Counted from the stretch's first letter, positions 48,858-58,380 are shown. The stretch: 64,000 nt of DNA from Aureimonas altamirensis (GCF_001463885.1 NZ_BBWQ01000012.1:1-64000); one strand, 5' to 3'. The notes: generated from the letters alone by a model not told the origin. Program-made: numbers and translations.

Positions 48858-50030
48858 ATGAAAGCTTTATGCTGGCACGGAACCAACGACATACGTTGCG
48901 ACACGGTCGACGACCCTTCGATCGAAGATGCGCGTGACGTGATCATCAAGGTCACGAGTTGCGCCATCTGCGGCTCGGACCTGCATCTGATGGACGGGCT
49001 CATGCCCGAAATGCACAGCGGCGACATTCTCGGGCACGAATTCATGGGCGAGGTGGTCGAGGTCGGCTCGCCTAACCATCCGCTGAAGAAGGGCGATCGC
49101 ATCGTCGTCCCCTTCAACATCAACTGCGGCGAATGCCGCATGTGCAAGATGGGCCTCTACTCCTGCTGCCAGCGGTCGAACCGCAATGGCGACAAGGCGG
49201 CCGAGATGTTCGGCTACCCGATCGCCGGGCTGTTTGGCTACTCGCATATTCTCGGTGGCTACTCCGGCGGACAGGCCGAGTATGTCCGGGTGCCGATGGC
49301 CGACTTCGCACCGATCACGGTGCCGGAGGGGATGAGCGACGACGACGTTCTGTTTCTCACCGACATCTTCCCGACCGGCTACCAGGGCGCGGAACAATGT
49401 GACCTGAAGGGCGGCGAAACGGTTGCCGTGTGGGGCTGTGGCCCGGTTGGCTTCTTCGCGATCCAGTCGGCCAGGCTTCTGGGCGCCGAACGGGTGATTG
49501 CGATCGAGACGGTGCCGGAGCGTATCCAGCTTGCGCGACGGGCCGGGGCGACCGACATCATCGACTTCGAGAAGGAGGATGTCTTCGAACGGATTAGGGA
49601 GATCACCCGCGGCGAAGGCGCCGACGCGGTGATCGACTGCGTGGGCATGGAGGCCGATGCCGGCCATGGGCAAGGCGGCATCCTGTCGACCATCAAGGAG
49701 AAGGTCGCACCCGCCGAGCGGCAGTTCGCGCTGTCCCAGGCGATCCAGTCCGTGCGTCCCGGTGGCGTGGTGTCGATACCCGGTGTCTACGGTGGTCCGC
49801 TGTCGATCAATATGGGCCAGGTGGTCCAGAAAAGCCTGACGCTCCGCAGCGGACAGACGCATGTCAAACGCTACCTGGAGCCGCTGACGAAGCTGATCCG
49901 GGAGGGCAAGGTCGACATGACCTCTTTGATCAGCCACCGAAGCGCCGATCTGGCCGACGGTCCGGACCTCTACAAGGCGTTCAAGGAAAAGCGCGACGGC
50001 TGCACCAAGGTCGTCTTCAACCTCAGTTGA
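48858..50030 (+). CDS. Zinc-dependent alcohol dehydrogenase (formaldehyde dehydrogenase-like)
   Basis: A 390-residue medium-chain dehydrogenase. Catalytic zinc: Cys38 in SCAICGSDLH and His60-Glu61 in GHEFMGEV. Structural zinc: Cys90, Cys93, Cys96 and Cys104 in NCGECRMCKMGLYSCC. NAD site GCGPVG near 193-198. The long insert with GHGQGGILSTIKEKV resembles glutathione-independent formaldehyde dehydrogenases and related threonine-dehydrogenase-like enzymes. Substrate unproved. ATG 48858 has AAGGAGG. Probably cotranscribed with the catalase. Confidence 0.92.
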   Translation: MKALCWHGTNDIRCDTVDDPSIEDARDVIIKVTSCAICGSDLHLMDGLMPEMHSGDILGHEFMGEVVEVGSPNHPLKKGDRIVVPFNINCGECRMCKMGLYSCCQRSNRNGDKAAEMFGYPIAGLFGYSHILGGYSGGQAEYVRVPMADFAPITVPEGMSDDDVLFLTDIFPTGYQGAEQCDLKGGETVAVWGCGPVGFFAIQSARLLGAERVIAIETVPERIQLARRAGATDIIDFEKEDVFERIREITRGEGADAVIDCVGMEADAGHGQGGILSTIKEKVAPAERQFALSQAIQSVRPGGVVSIPGVYGGPLSINMGQVVQKSLTLRSGQTHVKRYLEPLTKLIREGKVDMTSLISHRSADLADGPDLYKAFKEKRDGCTKVVFNLS

Positions 50031-50035
50031 ACGAT

Positions 50036-50059
50036 GGGGGCGCCGGCAACGGCGCCCCC
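50036..50059. terminator. Hairpin between dehydrogenase and hydrolase genes
   Basis: A perfect 9-base-pair stem (GGGGGCGCC and GGCGCCCCC, loop GGCAAC) just past the dehydrogenase stop, between converging genes. No T-tract. Confidence 0.6.
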
Positions 50060-50092
50060 TCGGACGCTTGATACCGAACTGTCCGCAACGGC

Positions 50093-50917
50093 TCAGGCGA
50101 TCCTGTTCAACACCGCCGCCACGATGGCCTCGGGCCGGTCTTCCTGCACGAGATGGCCGGCACCCGGTATCGGAATGCAGGGTCCATCCGAAATGAGGCC
50201 GGCCAGCGCCTCGCCCTGCGCAAGGGGGAGCCATGCATCCTCCTCGCCCCACAGCACCGTGACGGGGCAATCCATCCGCGCATAGGTTGCCTGAACCGCG
50301 TCCGTGAACGACTGATCCATCTGCGCGATCTGGCGGTAGAATGCCGGCTGCCCGACCGGACCCAACCAGGGCGCGCAGTAGATGTCCATTACTTCGCCCG
50401 CCAGCGGCAGATGCGCGGCCGTCTGGAGGTACGCTTCCAGCAAAGCGCGGTGCATATAGGTGGGCATGGTTGCGAAGGCGGTCTCATGCCGACGCACATG
50501 CTGCACGAAGGGCGAGCCCCAGGGCGCGAGAGCGACCGCGTCGAAGATCGTTAGCGAGGCATAGCGCAACCCATCGAGATAATATGCGCGCAAACTGGTG
50601 GCGCCGCCGAAATCATGCGCCAGCATGTCCGGACGATCCAATCCCCACTCGTGGAACAGGCTCGCCAGAACCAGGTTCTGAACGCCGAGGGAGACATCCT
50701 GCCCGTCACGCATGTCCGATTGGCCGTAACCCACCAGGTCGAAATAGTAGGTGGTGCGATGGGCGGCGAGATGCGGCACGATCCGCCGCCAGACCTGCGA
50801 TGAAAAGGGCGTGCCATGGACGGCGACAAGGGGTGGCCCGCTACCCATCCGGCCCCATCGTACCGCGTTCCCGGTGATGAACGATGTATGTGGCAACGGT
50901 AGCGGAGCGCATGTCAT
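50093..50917 (-). CDS. Alpha/beta hydrolase with aspartate nucleophile (dehalogenase-like)
   Basis: A 274-residue alpha/beta-hydrolase. Oxyanion region VHGTPFSSQVW near 34-43. The nucleophile elbow AHDFGGA places Asp102 where most esterases have Ser, as in haloalkane and haloacetate dehalogenases and epoxide hydrolases. The acid is probably in WGEEDAWLP, and the catalytic His is in GAGHLVQED. The residue pattern alone does not decide between dehalogenase and another Asp-type hydrolase. Overlaps the amidotransferase gene upstream by four bases; third gene of a three-gene operon. Confidence 0.85.
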   Translation of the reverse strand: MTCAPLPLPHTSFITGNAVRWGRMGSGPPLVAVHGTPFSSQVWRRIVPHLAAHRTTYYFDLVGYGQSDMRDGQDVSLGVQNLVLASLFHEWGLDRPDMLAHDFGGATSLRAYYLDGLRYASLTIFDAVALAPWGSPFVQHVRRHETAFATMPTYMHRALLEAYLQTAAHLPLAGEVMDIYCAPWLGPVGQPAFYRQIAQMDQSFTDAVQATYARMDCPVTVLWGEEDAWLPLAQGEALAGLISDGPCIPIPGAGHLVQEDRPEAIVAAVLNRIA

Positions 50918-51696
50918 GTCCGCACCGGGCCACCGAAGATCATTGCCAGCATCTGTTCAAGCCAGCGGCGGACGGGCGCATCGTAGATGGCACGGCCAGT
51001 GAAATGCGCACCGCGTGCCTGTGCGCCCGGCAGCGTCAACCGTTCATGACCATGCGTCGTCCAGCGATGCATCATCGCCAGCGTCAGCTCTGCATGGAAC
51101 TGCACGCCGAAGGCCTTGCCGCCATAGCTGAAGGCCTGGTTGGGAAAGGTATCGCCCTCCGCCAGCAGACGGGCCCCCGCCGGCAGGTCGAACCCCTCCC
51201 GGTGCCACTGGTAGACCATGCCCGGCCAGTGCGGCAGCAGGCTGCGCCCCTCGAATGTCGAGCGCACCGGATAATATCCCACCTCGACCAGCCCGTCCGG
51301 ATGCGGGCCGACCCTGGCACCAAGATGCTTGGCAAGCATCTGTGCGCCGAGGCAGATGCCGAGAAACGGCCTTTCCTCACGCAGGGGAACCGACATCCAG
51401 TCCACCTCCGCCCGCAAATGCGGCTCGGCGTCGTTGGCGCTGGGCGGACCGCCGAAAACGATGGCCCCGCGATGCTCGTCCAGCGTCGGTGGGAGAGCTT
51501 CTCCCATAACGGGGCGGCGGATATCGAGGCCGACGCCGGCCGCGTCCAGCAACTGCCCCACACGGCCCGGCGTCGAGGTTTCCTGATGCAGCACGACAAG
51601 GATGGGGCGTGGATCGTCGATCGCGTCCAACGCGTAACGCCGCTCGGCATCCGCCTCGATGCCGACCAGGCCGCGCGGTTCGCCGCCGTCAGCCAT
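50914..51696 (-). CDS. Class I glutamine amidotransferase-like protein
   Basis: A 260-residue stand-alone GATase domain. Nucleophile Cys115 in GICLGAQML and His201-x-Glu203 in GVQFHAELT form the full triad, so it should hydrolyse glutamine or a gamma-glutamyl bond. HQETSTPGRVGQLL and FGGPPSAND match the GMP-synthase-like / PuuD-adjacent stand-alone group. No synthetase partner is adjacent. ATG 51696 has AAGGG upstream and overlaps the end of the TerB gene. Acceptor unknown. Confidence 0.87.
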   Translation of the reverse strand: MADGGEPRGLVGIEADAERRYALDAIDDPRPILVVLHQETSTPGRVGQLLDAAGVGLDIRRPVMGEALPPTLDEHRGAIVFGGPPSANDAEPHLRAEVDWMSVPLREERPFLGICLGAQMLAKHLGARVGPHPDGLVEVGYYPVRSTFEGRSLLPHWPGMVYQWHREGFDLPAGARLLAEGDTFPNQAFSYGGKAFGVQFHAELTLAMMHRWTTHGHERLTLPGAQARGAHFTGRAIYDAPVRRWLEQMLAMIFGGPVRT

Positions 51697-52153
51697 CGCC
51701 CTTGAGCCGCCCTGCGGCATAGTGCTTGGCTTCCATGCGCTGGCGGGTGGAGATGCCCAGAAGGTCAGAGATACGCCAGATAAGATTATCCTCCAGCTCG
51801 CCAAGCTGGCCATCCACAAGGCTGACCTCCCACAGAGCCCGCACGAAGCGCAGGCGGGAATCCTCGTCCAGATGACGCATCAGGACGCTGGTGAAGGCGA
51901 ACAGGTCCACGGCCTCCTCGTCGGCCTCGCGCCCCGCCTCTATGATGCGGGATGCCTCGGCCGGTCCGATGGCGAACTTGTCGGCGATCAGCTCATGGAT
52001 GCGGTCCGACTCGTCCGGGGTAACCACCCCGTCGGCGGCACAGAGATGGTAGAGCAGCGCAGCTATGGCCACACGGGGATCGTCGACGCCCGGCCGCGCG
52101 CGGTCCACCGGCATGGCGAACCCCTCCAGAAATTCCTTCAGGCGGTCGAGCAT
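51689..52153 (-). CDS. TerB family protein
   Basis: A 154-residue TerB-fold protein: VAIAALLYHLCAADGVVTPDESDRIHELIADKF and a second repeat LWEVSLVDGQLGELEDNLIWRISDLLGIS. Each repeat has the acidic turn (AADGVVTPDE, LVDGQLGELE) that binds metal in tellurite-resistance TerB. Isolated TerB genes outside ter clusters are common in Rhizobiales and of unknown role. It leads a coupled operon: eight-base overlap with the amidotransferase gene, which overlaps the hydrolase gene. Confidence 0.88.
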   Translation of the reverse strand: MLDRLKEFLEGFAMPVDRARPGVDDPRVAIAALLYHLCAADGVVTPDESDRIHELIADKFAIGPAEASRIIEAGREADEEAVDLFAFTSVLMRHLDEDSRLRFVRALWEVSLVDGQLGELEDNLIWRISDLLGISTRQRMEAKHYAAGRLKGDG

Positions 52154-52229
52154 GTCTGCCTGCCGTCTCCATCACCGTGGATTCGATCCACAATACTGCA
52201 ATGCAGCATCGCGTGTTCCCCCGGCGAAA

Positions 52230-53714
52230 TCAATTGAACCGTGCTTCCTTGCGCGCTTCGTAAGTCTCGCCGTCCTTTGCCACAGCCGGCGGGGCATCCA
52301 CATCGTTGGCGGCGGCCGGCTCCACGACAGGCCCGTCATCGACGGTCTCGACCGTTACCGGCCGTTGCTCGATTTCGTGGCGCGGCGGCAGGGGAACCTC
52401 TTCCAGCAACGCACCCTCCCCGGCCTCGGCCTCCATCGGCGCTTTCCATGTGAAGGCGTCGATCTTGCCCGTCACGGGCGAGAATGGCCGCCACTCGCGC
52501 GAGACGACGCCATCGGCCGTCCAGGCCGGATCTTTCGGCGCGCGCAGGGCCCTTTGCATATAGGCGCGCACGCGCCCTTCCGGGCCACCCTCGGCCTCTT
52601 CGATATCGGCGAGCAGCAGATAGACGCTTTCGCGGGGGGTTTTGGCGGCGACGGCTTCCGCCTCGGTCCGCGCCAGCGGATAATGCCGCGCCTCGAAGGC
52701 GGCATGCGCCACCGCAAGATGCGATTCCGGATGGTCGGGGTGGTAGCCGGCCAGGCGCTGCGCCCGCCGAAGGCGCTCTTCGGCGCTGTCGCCGGCATTC
52801 AGATGAACATAGGCAGCGGCCACATCGGGATGCGGCTCGGCCCGCCAGGAGGATTCCAGGATCTTCTGCGCCTTGCGGCTGTCTTCGAGGCGCACCAGCG
52901 CCTTTGCCGCGACCAGGGCCGCGGGGGTGAAATCGGGCTGCAGCTTCTGCGCCTCGCGCGCTGCGGTGCGCGCGGCTGCCGGGTCCGAATCCGACAGGGC
53001 GATGGCCTTGCCCGTCAGAAGGACGGCGCGCTGGCGATGGCTTTCCGACCGCTCGATCAACCGCGAATTGCGTTGCGCCTCCAATATGGCGAGCGCCCCG
53101 TCATAATCCCCTTCCGCAGCCTTCAGCTCCAGCACTGCGTTACCCGCCCATGGCACATGCGGCGCAATGCGCACCGCCTGCTCGGCGTAGTGGCGCGCGG
53201 CCGTCATGTCGCTTGCGCGTTCCGCCTCCAGGTACAGGCCGCGCAGCGCCAGAAGCCGCGTGTCGGAATCGCTTTCCATGGTTTCGAACACGCGCCGGGC
53301 GCGGGCATGGTCGCCCTCGATCATCGCGGTCTGCGCGTCGAGAAAGCGCAGCAACGGTTCCTTTTCAGCGGACAGGAGCTTCTGCCCCTGCCGTTCCATG
53401 CGGCGCGCCGTTACGGCATCGCCCGCGCCGGCGGCCAGGATGCCGTTGGACAGGGCGCGGTAGCCACGGTCGCGGCGGCGCATATCGAAGAAGCGGCCGA
53501 TCCTGTCCGGCGCGCCGAAGAGCGCCTGGAACAGCCAGAACAGAAGCACGGCGCCCAGTACCACCAGGCCCAGCGCGATGACGAGCACCATGAAGCTGGT
53601 GCGCAGCTCCTGCCCCTGCCAGACGATGCTGACCGTGCCGGGATTATCGGCAAGCCAGGCGAAGCCGAGGCCGGCGGCAAGGACAAGAAGAAAAAACGCG
53701 AGAATACGCAGCAT
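52230..53714 (-). CDS. hemY: Heme biosynthesis protein HemY (TPR membrane protein)
   Basis: A 494-residue protein with two N-terminal helices (about 3-22 and 41-65), the HemY_N segment VSIVWQGQELRTSFMVLVIALG, then TPR-like helical repeats to about residue 400 and a Pro/Glu-rich tail. This is the proteobacterial TPR HemY, not the oxygen-dependent protoporphyrinogen oxidase of the same name. Its role in late heme synthesis is indirect. It lies nine bases behind the Mic60-like gene, completing hemC-hemD-mic60-hemY. Confidence 0.93.
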   Translation of the reverse strand: MLRILAFFLLVLAAGLGFAWLADNPGTVSIVWQGQELRTSFMVLVIALGLVVLGAVLLFWLFQALFGAPDRIGRFFDMRRRDRGYRALSNGILAAGAGDAVTARRMERQGQKLLSAEKEPLLRFLDAQTAMIEGDHARARRVFETMESDSDTRLLALRGLYLEAERASDMTAARHYAEQAVRIAPHVPWAGNAVLELKAAEGDYDGALAILEAQRNSRLIERSESHRQRAVLLTGKAIALSDSDPAAARTAAREAQKLQPDFTPAALVAAKALVRLEDSRKAQKILESSWRAEPHPDVAAAYVHLNAGDSAEERLRRAQRLAGYHPDHPESHLAVAHAAFEARHYPLARTEAEAVAAKTPRESVYLLLADIEEAEGGPEGRVRAYMQRALRAPKDPAWTADGVVSREWRPFSPVTGKIDAFTWKAPMEAEAGEGALLEEVPLPPRHEIEQRPVTVETVDDGPVVEPAAANDVDAPPAVAKDGETYEARKEARFN

Positions 53715-53723
53715 ATCTTGGCC

Positions 53724-55328
53724 TCACTCCGCCGTCGGGGTGGTTGCGTTCAGGGCATTGGTCAAAGCGCCATCGACCAGCTCGCCGGCCTGCAGGCGCG
53801 CCTCGACCCTGGCGGCAAAATCGGCGCTCGCCTGTTGTGCGGGTTCCGGCAGGGTCTGGCGCTCGGACAGGAACGTGGACAGATCGCCCTGCCGCAGGGC
53901 CGAATCCATGCGCGCCACCGCGCCTTCCGGGCCCTCTGCCGTCTCGCTGGCCGCACCCTCGGGACGCACCGTGACGAGCGAGCGGAGCCCGGCCATGAAC
54001 TGGTCTCCAACCGGCGCGTTCGCCGTTTCCGGACGAACCGCCAGAAGCAAAGTCCGCTCCAGCTCCGGCCAGTCGGCCTGTAGCTGCGCCAAGGTCGTCA
54101 CGCCGCTGGCGGCACTGTCGCGCAGGGCGTCCACCGCCTCGCCGCCGCCGCTGGCCTGCGCATAGGCTTCCAGCTCCGGCATGAAGCCGCCGCCCCGGTC
54201 GATCGCTGCCTTCAACGCGGCGGCGGACAAAGCGATGGCGGCGTTGCGGTTGGCCGATTCGATGGCATCGACGCGGCTGCCGATGGACGCCACCTGCTGC
54301 CCGGCCTGTTGCGCATCGCCGCGCGCAGCGGTTGACGCCTCATTGGCGCTGTTGGCCGTGTCGGCTGCACTGGTAGCGGCCTGTTGCGCCGCATCGGCCG
54401 CCTGGCGCACCTGATCGATCTGCGAGCGGACATCGTCGAGCGCGGTCGCGAGATCGCCCGAAGCGGACGTGCCGCTTTGCAACGTCCGCTCCGCCGCCGC
54501 GACGCGATCCGACAGAGCCGAGAAATCCGTTGCCGACACAGGCGAGGTCGTCGCACCGCCGGCGGCCTGGGCGGACTGGATCTGCTCCACCACCTCGCGC
54601 ATGGCGGAGACGTCTCCGGACAGGCGCTGGACCTCTCCGGCCGAGGCATACTGCGATGCTGCGGGCTGGGCCACGGGCAGCCCCGGCAGGAGGCCGCCAT
54701 AAAGCAGGATACCGCCACCGACGAGCGCGATCACCGCCCCGCCGACGGCTGCCCCGACGAGGGAGCCGGTCGTGGGCGGCGCGGGATGGATTTCCGGCTC
54801 GGCATAGGGGGCGGCTTCGGGCGCGGCGGCGGCATTCGGCGCAGCGGCCGACAGCACCGTCTCGTCATCCTCGAATTCGGAAAGGTCGGCCTCGGACAGG
54901 GGCCGGGTGAAGCCTTCCTCGGCGGCAAAGGCGTCGGTAGCGCTGTCCGGGTGCGCGTCGGCGGCCGTATCCGCCTTGGCCGCAGCCGCGCTTTCGGGCT
55001 TTGGCGTCGCACGGGACCGGTCCTGCGATGCCGCCTGCTCGGCCACGCCGTCCCCGGCGGTGGCCGAGGGCTGCTGGCTGGGCGCCGGCAGCCGGCTTTC
55101 GGGCTTGGGCGCAGGCTGCGACGCTGGCGTAGGCTCCGAGGCAGATGCAGTGCCTGGCTCCGGCGCAGCGCCTGGCGCAGAAGCCGGTTCTGGCAGTGGC
55201 TCTCCGGCCGGATCCGGCCCTTCGACCTGCGGTGCACCTTCGGCGGGGATTTTGCCCTCCGCCGTCAGGTCGATGGTCTTGGGGGCGGTCGTGTCGCTCG
55301 CCTTCGACCGCCGCGGACGATTCGCCAT
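53724..55328 (-). CDS. Mitofilin (Mic60)-like inner-membrane protein, COG4223
   Basis: A 534-residue protein. The first 180 residues are a disordered, Pro/Ala/Glu-rich cytoplasmic region (MANRPRRSKASDTT start). A transmembrane helix follows near 185-210 (LVGAAVGGAVIALVGGGILLYGGLLPG), then a long Ala/Gln-rich coiled coil near 230-350 and a C-terminal helical domain with LPEPAQQASADFAARVEARLQAGELVDGALTNA. This is the alphaproteobacterial homologue of mitochondrial Mic60/mitofilin, which shapes intracytoplasmic or crista membranes. Position between hemD and hemY matches other alphaproteobacteria. ATG 55328 follows GGAG. Confidence 0.88.
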   Translation of the reverse strand: MANRPRRSKASDTTAPKTIDLTAEGKIPAEGAPQVEGPDPAGEPLPEPASAPGAAPEPGTASASEPTPASQPAPKPESRLPAPSQQPSATAGDGVAEQAASQDRSRATPKPESAAAAKADTAADAHPDSATDAFAAEEGFTRPLSEADLSEFEDDETVLSAAAPNAAAAPEAAPYAEPEIHPAPPTTGSLVGAAVGGAVIALVGGGILLYGGLLPGLPVAQPAASQYASAGEVQRLSGDVSAMREVVEQIQSAQAAGGATTSPVSATDFSALSDRVAAAERTLQSGTSASGDLATALDDVRSQIDQVRQAADAAQQAATSAADTANSANEASTAARGDAQQAGQQVASIGSRVDAIESANRNAAIALSAAALKAAIDRGGGFMPELEAYAQASGGGEAVDALRDSAASGVTTLAQLQADWPELERTLLLAVRPETANAPVGDQFMAGLRSLVTVRPEGAASETAEGPEGAVARMDSALRQGDLSTFLSERQTLPEPAQQASADFAARVEARLQAGELVDGALTNALNATTPTAE

Positions 55329-55468
55329 GCGCTTGCTCCGTTCCCTTGTCGGACCGGCTGCCGCCGGCCCCAAATCTCGATTCTCGGTCAAGGGTCGGCA
55401 TCGACCCCTGCGCCGTCAACCCGGCACGCCATCGGGGCCGGGCATTCGCGTTCCTGCATGTAGCGCCG

Positions 55469-56176
55469 TCACGGCAGAGTGCAACGATACCGAAGCATCG
55501 CATCGATCAGGCTGTCCATGGCCGGTATGGGAGAAACGATGCAATTGTGCCGAAGGCTGGGCAGAACCGCCGCCGCGATGCGCTCCGACAGACAGAAAAG
55601 CGGCCCTGCGCCCACCACATCGCCAAACCGGGCGTGAAGCTGCCCATAGGCTTCGGCCTGCCCGGCAGACAGAAGCATCACGCAATCCGCCGGCCAATCG
55701 CCCAGCGCGGCTTCCACCTCTTCCGGCGAGGGCTGACGGCTGACGACGCGGTAGACATCCGCCGTGGTGAAGCTCAGCCCGGCCCGTGCCAAAGCCGTTT
55801 CCAGATCGGGGCGGCGGGGCAGACCGGCTGCATAAAGGATGCGCCGCCCTGCGGCCCACTTGGTCAGCAGGCCGGCCAGCGAGGCGGCATCGCCGTCTGC
55901 CGCCGTGACATCGTCATAGCCGAATCGCTTTGCTGCGGCTGCGGTGGCAGGCCCGACGGCGAAAAGCGCGCGCCCGTCTGGAGGGTAATGGCGTTGCAGC
56001 CATGGCAAAGCGTGGGCGCTCGTTACTGCCAGGATGCCGAAGCCATCGGAATCGAGCCTCGGTGACAGCATCTCCACCGTTTCCAGAGGCAACAGAAGCG
56101 GCGTCAGCCCATGCGCGCGCAGCTCCGTGGCAGTGTCCGCCGCACGCGTTACCTCGCGTAGCAGCAGAACCCGCAT
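55469..56176 (-). CDS. hemD: Uroporphyrinogen-III synthase
   Basis: Closes hydroxymethylbilane to uroporphyrinogen III. The 235-residue sequence ([23 protein letters not shown] ... ILAVTSAHALPWLQRHYP ... VYRVVSRQP ... LLSAGQAEAYGQ ... LFCLSERIAAAVL) fits HemD, a family with low conservation. Placement directly after hemC, with stop and start sharing one base, makes the call safe. The frame is open far upstream into the hemC region, but ATG 56176 is the sensible start. A 140-base gap precedes the Mic60-like gene. Confidence 0.92.
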   Translation of the reverse strand: MRVLLLREVTRAADTATELRAHGLTPLLLPLETVEMLSPRLDSDGFGILAVTSAHALPWLQRHYPPDGRALFAVGPATAAAAKRFGYDDVTAADGDAASLAGLLTKWAAGRRILYAAGLPRRPDLETALARAGLSFTTADVYRVVSRQPSPEEVEAALGDWPADCVMLLSAGQAEAYGQLHARFGDVVGAGPLFCLSERIAAAVLPSLRHNCIVSPIPAMDSLIDAMLRYRCTLP

Positions 56177-57111
56177 CAACCGCCCCAGCCGGTGAAGAAA
56201 TCGGGGCCGGCGCGGTCCAGCAGCGCGGCGCCGAGCGCGTCGCCAAGCAGCGCCGCCTCGGCCGCCGGCCCTGCCAACCGGTCCTCGAACATGCGCGTGC
56301 CGTCCGGCGTCAGGATCATGCCATGGAGGCTTAGCCCGTCGCCCTCCAACTGCGCCAAAGCCGCAATGGGCGTGCGGCAGGAGCCGTCCAGCCGCCGCAG
56401 GAAGGCGCGCTCCGCCGTCAAAGCCGCATGCGTCGGTGCGTGGTCGAGCGGCGCGATGAGGCGCTCTATCCGCTCGTCCGCGATACGGCACTCGATGCAG
56501 ATTGCGCCCTGCCCCGGCGCCGGCGGGAACGTTTCCGGGTCCAGAACCTGTGTAGCCACATCCGCCATGCCGAGGCGATTGAGCCCGGCCATGGCCAGAA
56601 GCGTGCCATCGGCCGCGCCATTTTCCAGCTTCGCCAGACGCGTCTGCACATTGCCACGGAAGATGATGACGTCGAGATCGGGCCGCATGCGGCGGATCAA
56701 GGCCTGCCGCCGCAGCGAGGCCGAGCCGACCACCGCACCGGGCGGCAGTTCCTGCAGGCTCGGCGCAAGCCGCCCGATGAAGACATCGCGCACGTCCTCC
56801 CGCTGCAGGTAGGCCCCGATGTGGAGCCCGTGCGGCAGCGTCGTCGCCATATCCTTGGAAGAGTGGACGGCGATGTCCAGCCTGCCGTCGCTGAGACCAT
56901 CCTCGATCTCCTGCGTGAACAGGCCCTTGCCCCCCACTTCGGACAGCGCCCTGTCCTGGATGCGGTCGCCGGCGGTGGACATGATCTCGATGGAGAAGGC
57001 ATCCTGCGGCAGCGCATGGGCCTTCATGAGCCGGGCACGGACCTCCTGCGCCTGCGCCAGGGCCAGCTTGCTGCCACGCGTACCGATGCGGATGGGATAA
57101 GCCTCTGTCAT
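56176..57111 (-). CDS. hemC: Hydroxymethylbilane synthase (porphobilinogen deaminase)
   Basis: Polymerises four porphobilinogens using a covalent dipyrromethane. The 311-residue protein shows [28 protein letters not shown], the substrate-binding [13 protein letters not shown] and cofactor Cys245 in [11 protein letters not shown]. First gene of the heme operon on the minus strand; diverges from tsaD across 132 bases. This divergent hemC/tsaD pair is conserved in Rhizobiales. Confidence 0.97.
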   Translation of the reverse strand: MTEAYPIRIGTRGSKLALAQAQEVRARLMKAHALPQDAFSIEIMSTAGDRIQDRALSEVGGKGLFTQEIEDGLSDGRLDIAVHSSKDMATTLPHGLHIGAYLQREDVRDVFIGRLAPSLQELPPGAVVGSASLRRQALIRRMRPDLDVIIFRGNVQTRLAKLENGAADGTLLAMAGLNRLGMADVATQVLDPETFPPAPGQGAICIECRIADERIERLIAPLDHAPTHAALTAERAFLRRLDGSCRTPIAALAQLEGDGLSLHGMILTPDGTRMFEDRLAGPAAEAALLGDALGAALLDRAGPDFFTGWGG

Positions 57112-57243
57112 GCGGCCCGGAATGCCGCACCTTGCCTGCCGAATGCAAGCAAAATGGCGGCCGGCCCATCGGTGCTTCGCGCAGCGGTGGCGCTTTGCGC
57201 TGCAAGACGCTATGTCGGCAACTGACCAAAAGGGATCGTTTCA

Positions 57244-58380
57244 TTGCCGCATGCTGCCGCATCACCCGGGATAACCGGCCACACCGCCCGCGCGGCCGGT
57301 GGGCGCTGGGTGCTGGGTATCGAGACGAGCTGCGACGAAACGGCCGCCAGCATAACCGGCCGCGATGCCGACGGCGCCTGCCGCATCCTGTCCAACGTCG
57401 TCTACAGCCAGGTGGACGACCATGCCGCCTATGGCGGCGTCGTGCCGGAGATCGCCGCGCGCGCCCATGTGGAGGCGATCGACGGCATCGTGCGGGCGGC
57501 GCTGGCCGAGGCCGGGCTCAGGCTCGGTGACGTCAGCGCGGTGGCAGCCACCACGGGCCCCGGGCTGATCGGCGGGCTGATCGTGGGCGCCATGACGGGG
57601 CGCTCCATCGCTGCCGCTGCGGGCCTGCCCTTCATCGGCATCAACCATCTGGAAGGCCATGCGCTGACGCCGCGCCTGACCGATGGCCTGTCCTATCCCT
57701 ATCTCCTGCTGCTGGTATCCGGCGGCCACACGCAGATTTTGCTGGTGCGCGGCCTCGGCGCCTATGAGCGGTGGGGCACCACCATCGACGACGCGCTCGG
57801 CGAAGCCTTCGACAAGACGGCCAAGCTGCTCGGCCTGCCGCATCCCGGCGGCCCCGCAGTGGAAAGAATGGCACTTCAAGGCGATGCTGCGCGCTTCCGC
57901 CTGCCGCGCCCAATGAAGGGCGAAAGCCGGCTCGATTTCAGCTTTTCCGGCCTCAAGACGGCGTTGCGCCTTGCGGCGGAAGCGGCAAGCCCCCTGTCCG
58001 ACGGTGACGTCGCGGATCTGTGCGCCGGCTTCCAGCAGGCGGCGGCCGAAAGCCTGGGCGACCGGGTGGAGCGTGCACTGGCCCGTTTCCGAGCGGAATG
58101 GCCAGGCCTCGCCGACCCCGTGCTGGCGGTCGCGGGGGGCGTCGCGGCCAATGGCGCCATCCGCGCCGTACTGGACGCGGCCGCGCGGCGCCACGGAGTG
58201 CGGCTCGTTGCGCCGCCACCGGCGCTGTGCACCGACAATGCCGCGATGATCGCCTATGCCGGGCTGGAGCGGATCGAGGCCGGCCTTTCGGGCGATACGG
58301 GGGCCATCCGGCCGCGCTGGCCGCTGGACAAGGACGCCGCGCCCGTGCTGGGCTTCGGCAAGAGGGGAGCGAAGGCATGA
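57244..58380 (+). CDS. tsaD: tRNA N6-adenosine threonylcarbamoyltransferase
   Basis: Transfers threonylcarbamoyl to A37 of tRNAs with TsaB, TsaE and TsaC. The 378-residue protein has [14 protein letters not shown], the iron/zinc ligands in INHLEGH (His136, His140), [10 protein letters not shown] and [10 protein letters not shown]. The start is TTG 57244, with GGGATCG upstream; it adds about 20 residues before the usual N-terminus, and a GTG start nearer the conserved region is possible. Its stop overlaps gpsA (ATGA). Confidence 0.95.
   Translation: MPHAAASPGITGHTARAAGGRWVLGIETSCDETAASITGRDADGACRILSNVVYSQVDDHAAYGGVVPEIAARAHVEAIDGIVRAALAEAGLRLGDVSAVAATTGPGLIGGLIVGAMTGRSIAAAAGLPFIGINHLEGHALTPRLTDGLSYPYLLLLVSGGHTQILLVRGLGAYERWGTTIDDALGEAFDKTAKLLGLPHPGGPAVERMALQGDAARFRLPRPMKGESRLDFSFSGLKTALRLAAEAASPLSDGDVADLCAGFQQAAAESLGDRVERALARFRAEWPGLADPVLAVAGGVAANGAIRAVLDAAARRHGVRLVAPPPALCTDNAAMIAYAGLERIEAGLSGDTGAIRPRWPLDKDAAPVLGFGKRGAKA

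Noticed and set aside
55469-57265. A 598-codon minus-strand frame that looks like a larger protein ending in HemD
   Set aside because: Its first half is an out-of-frame reading of hemC; HemD homology begins at ATG 56176, which abuts the hemC stop.
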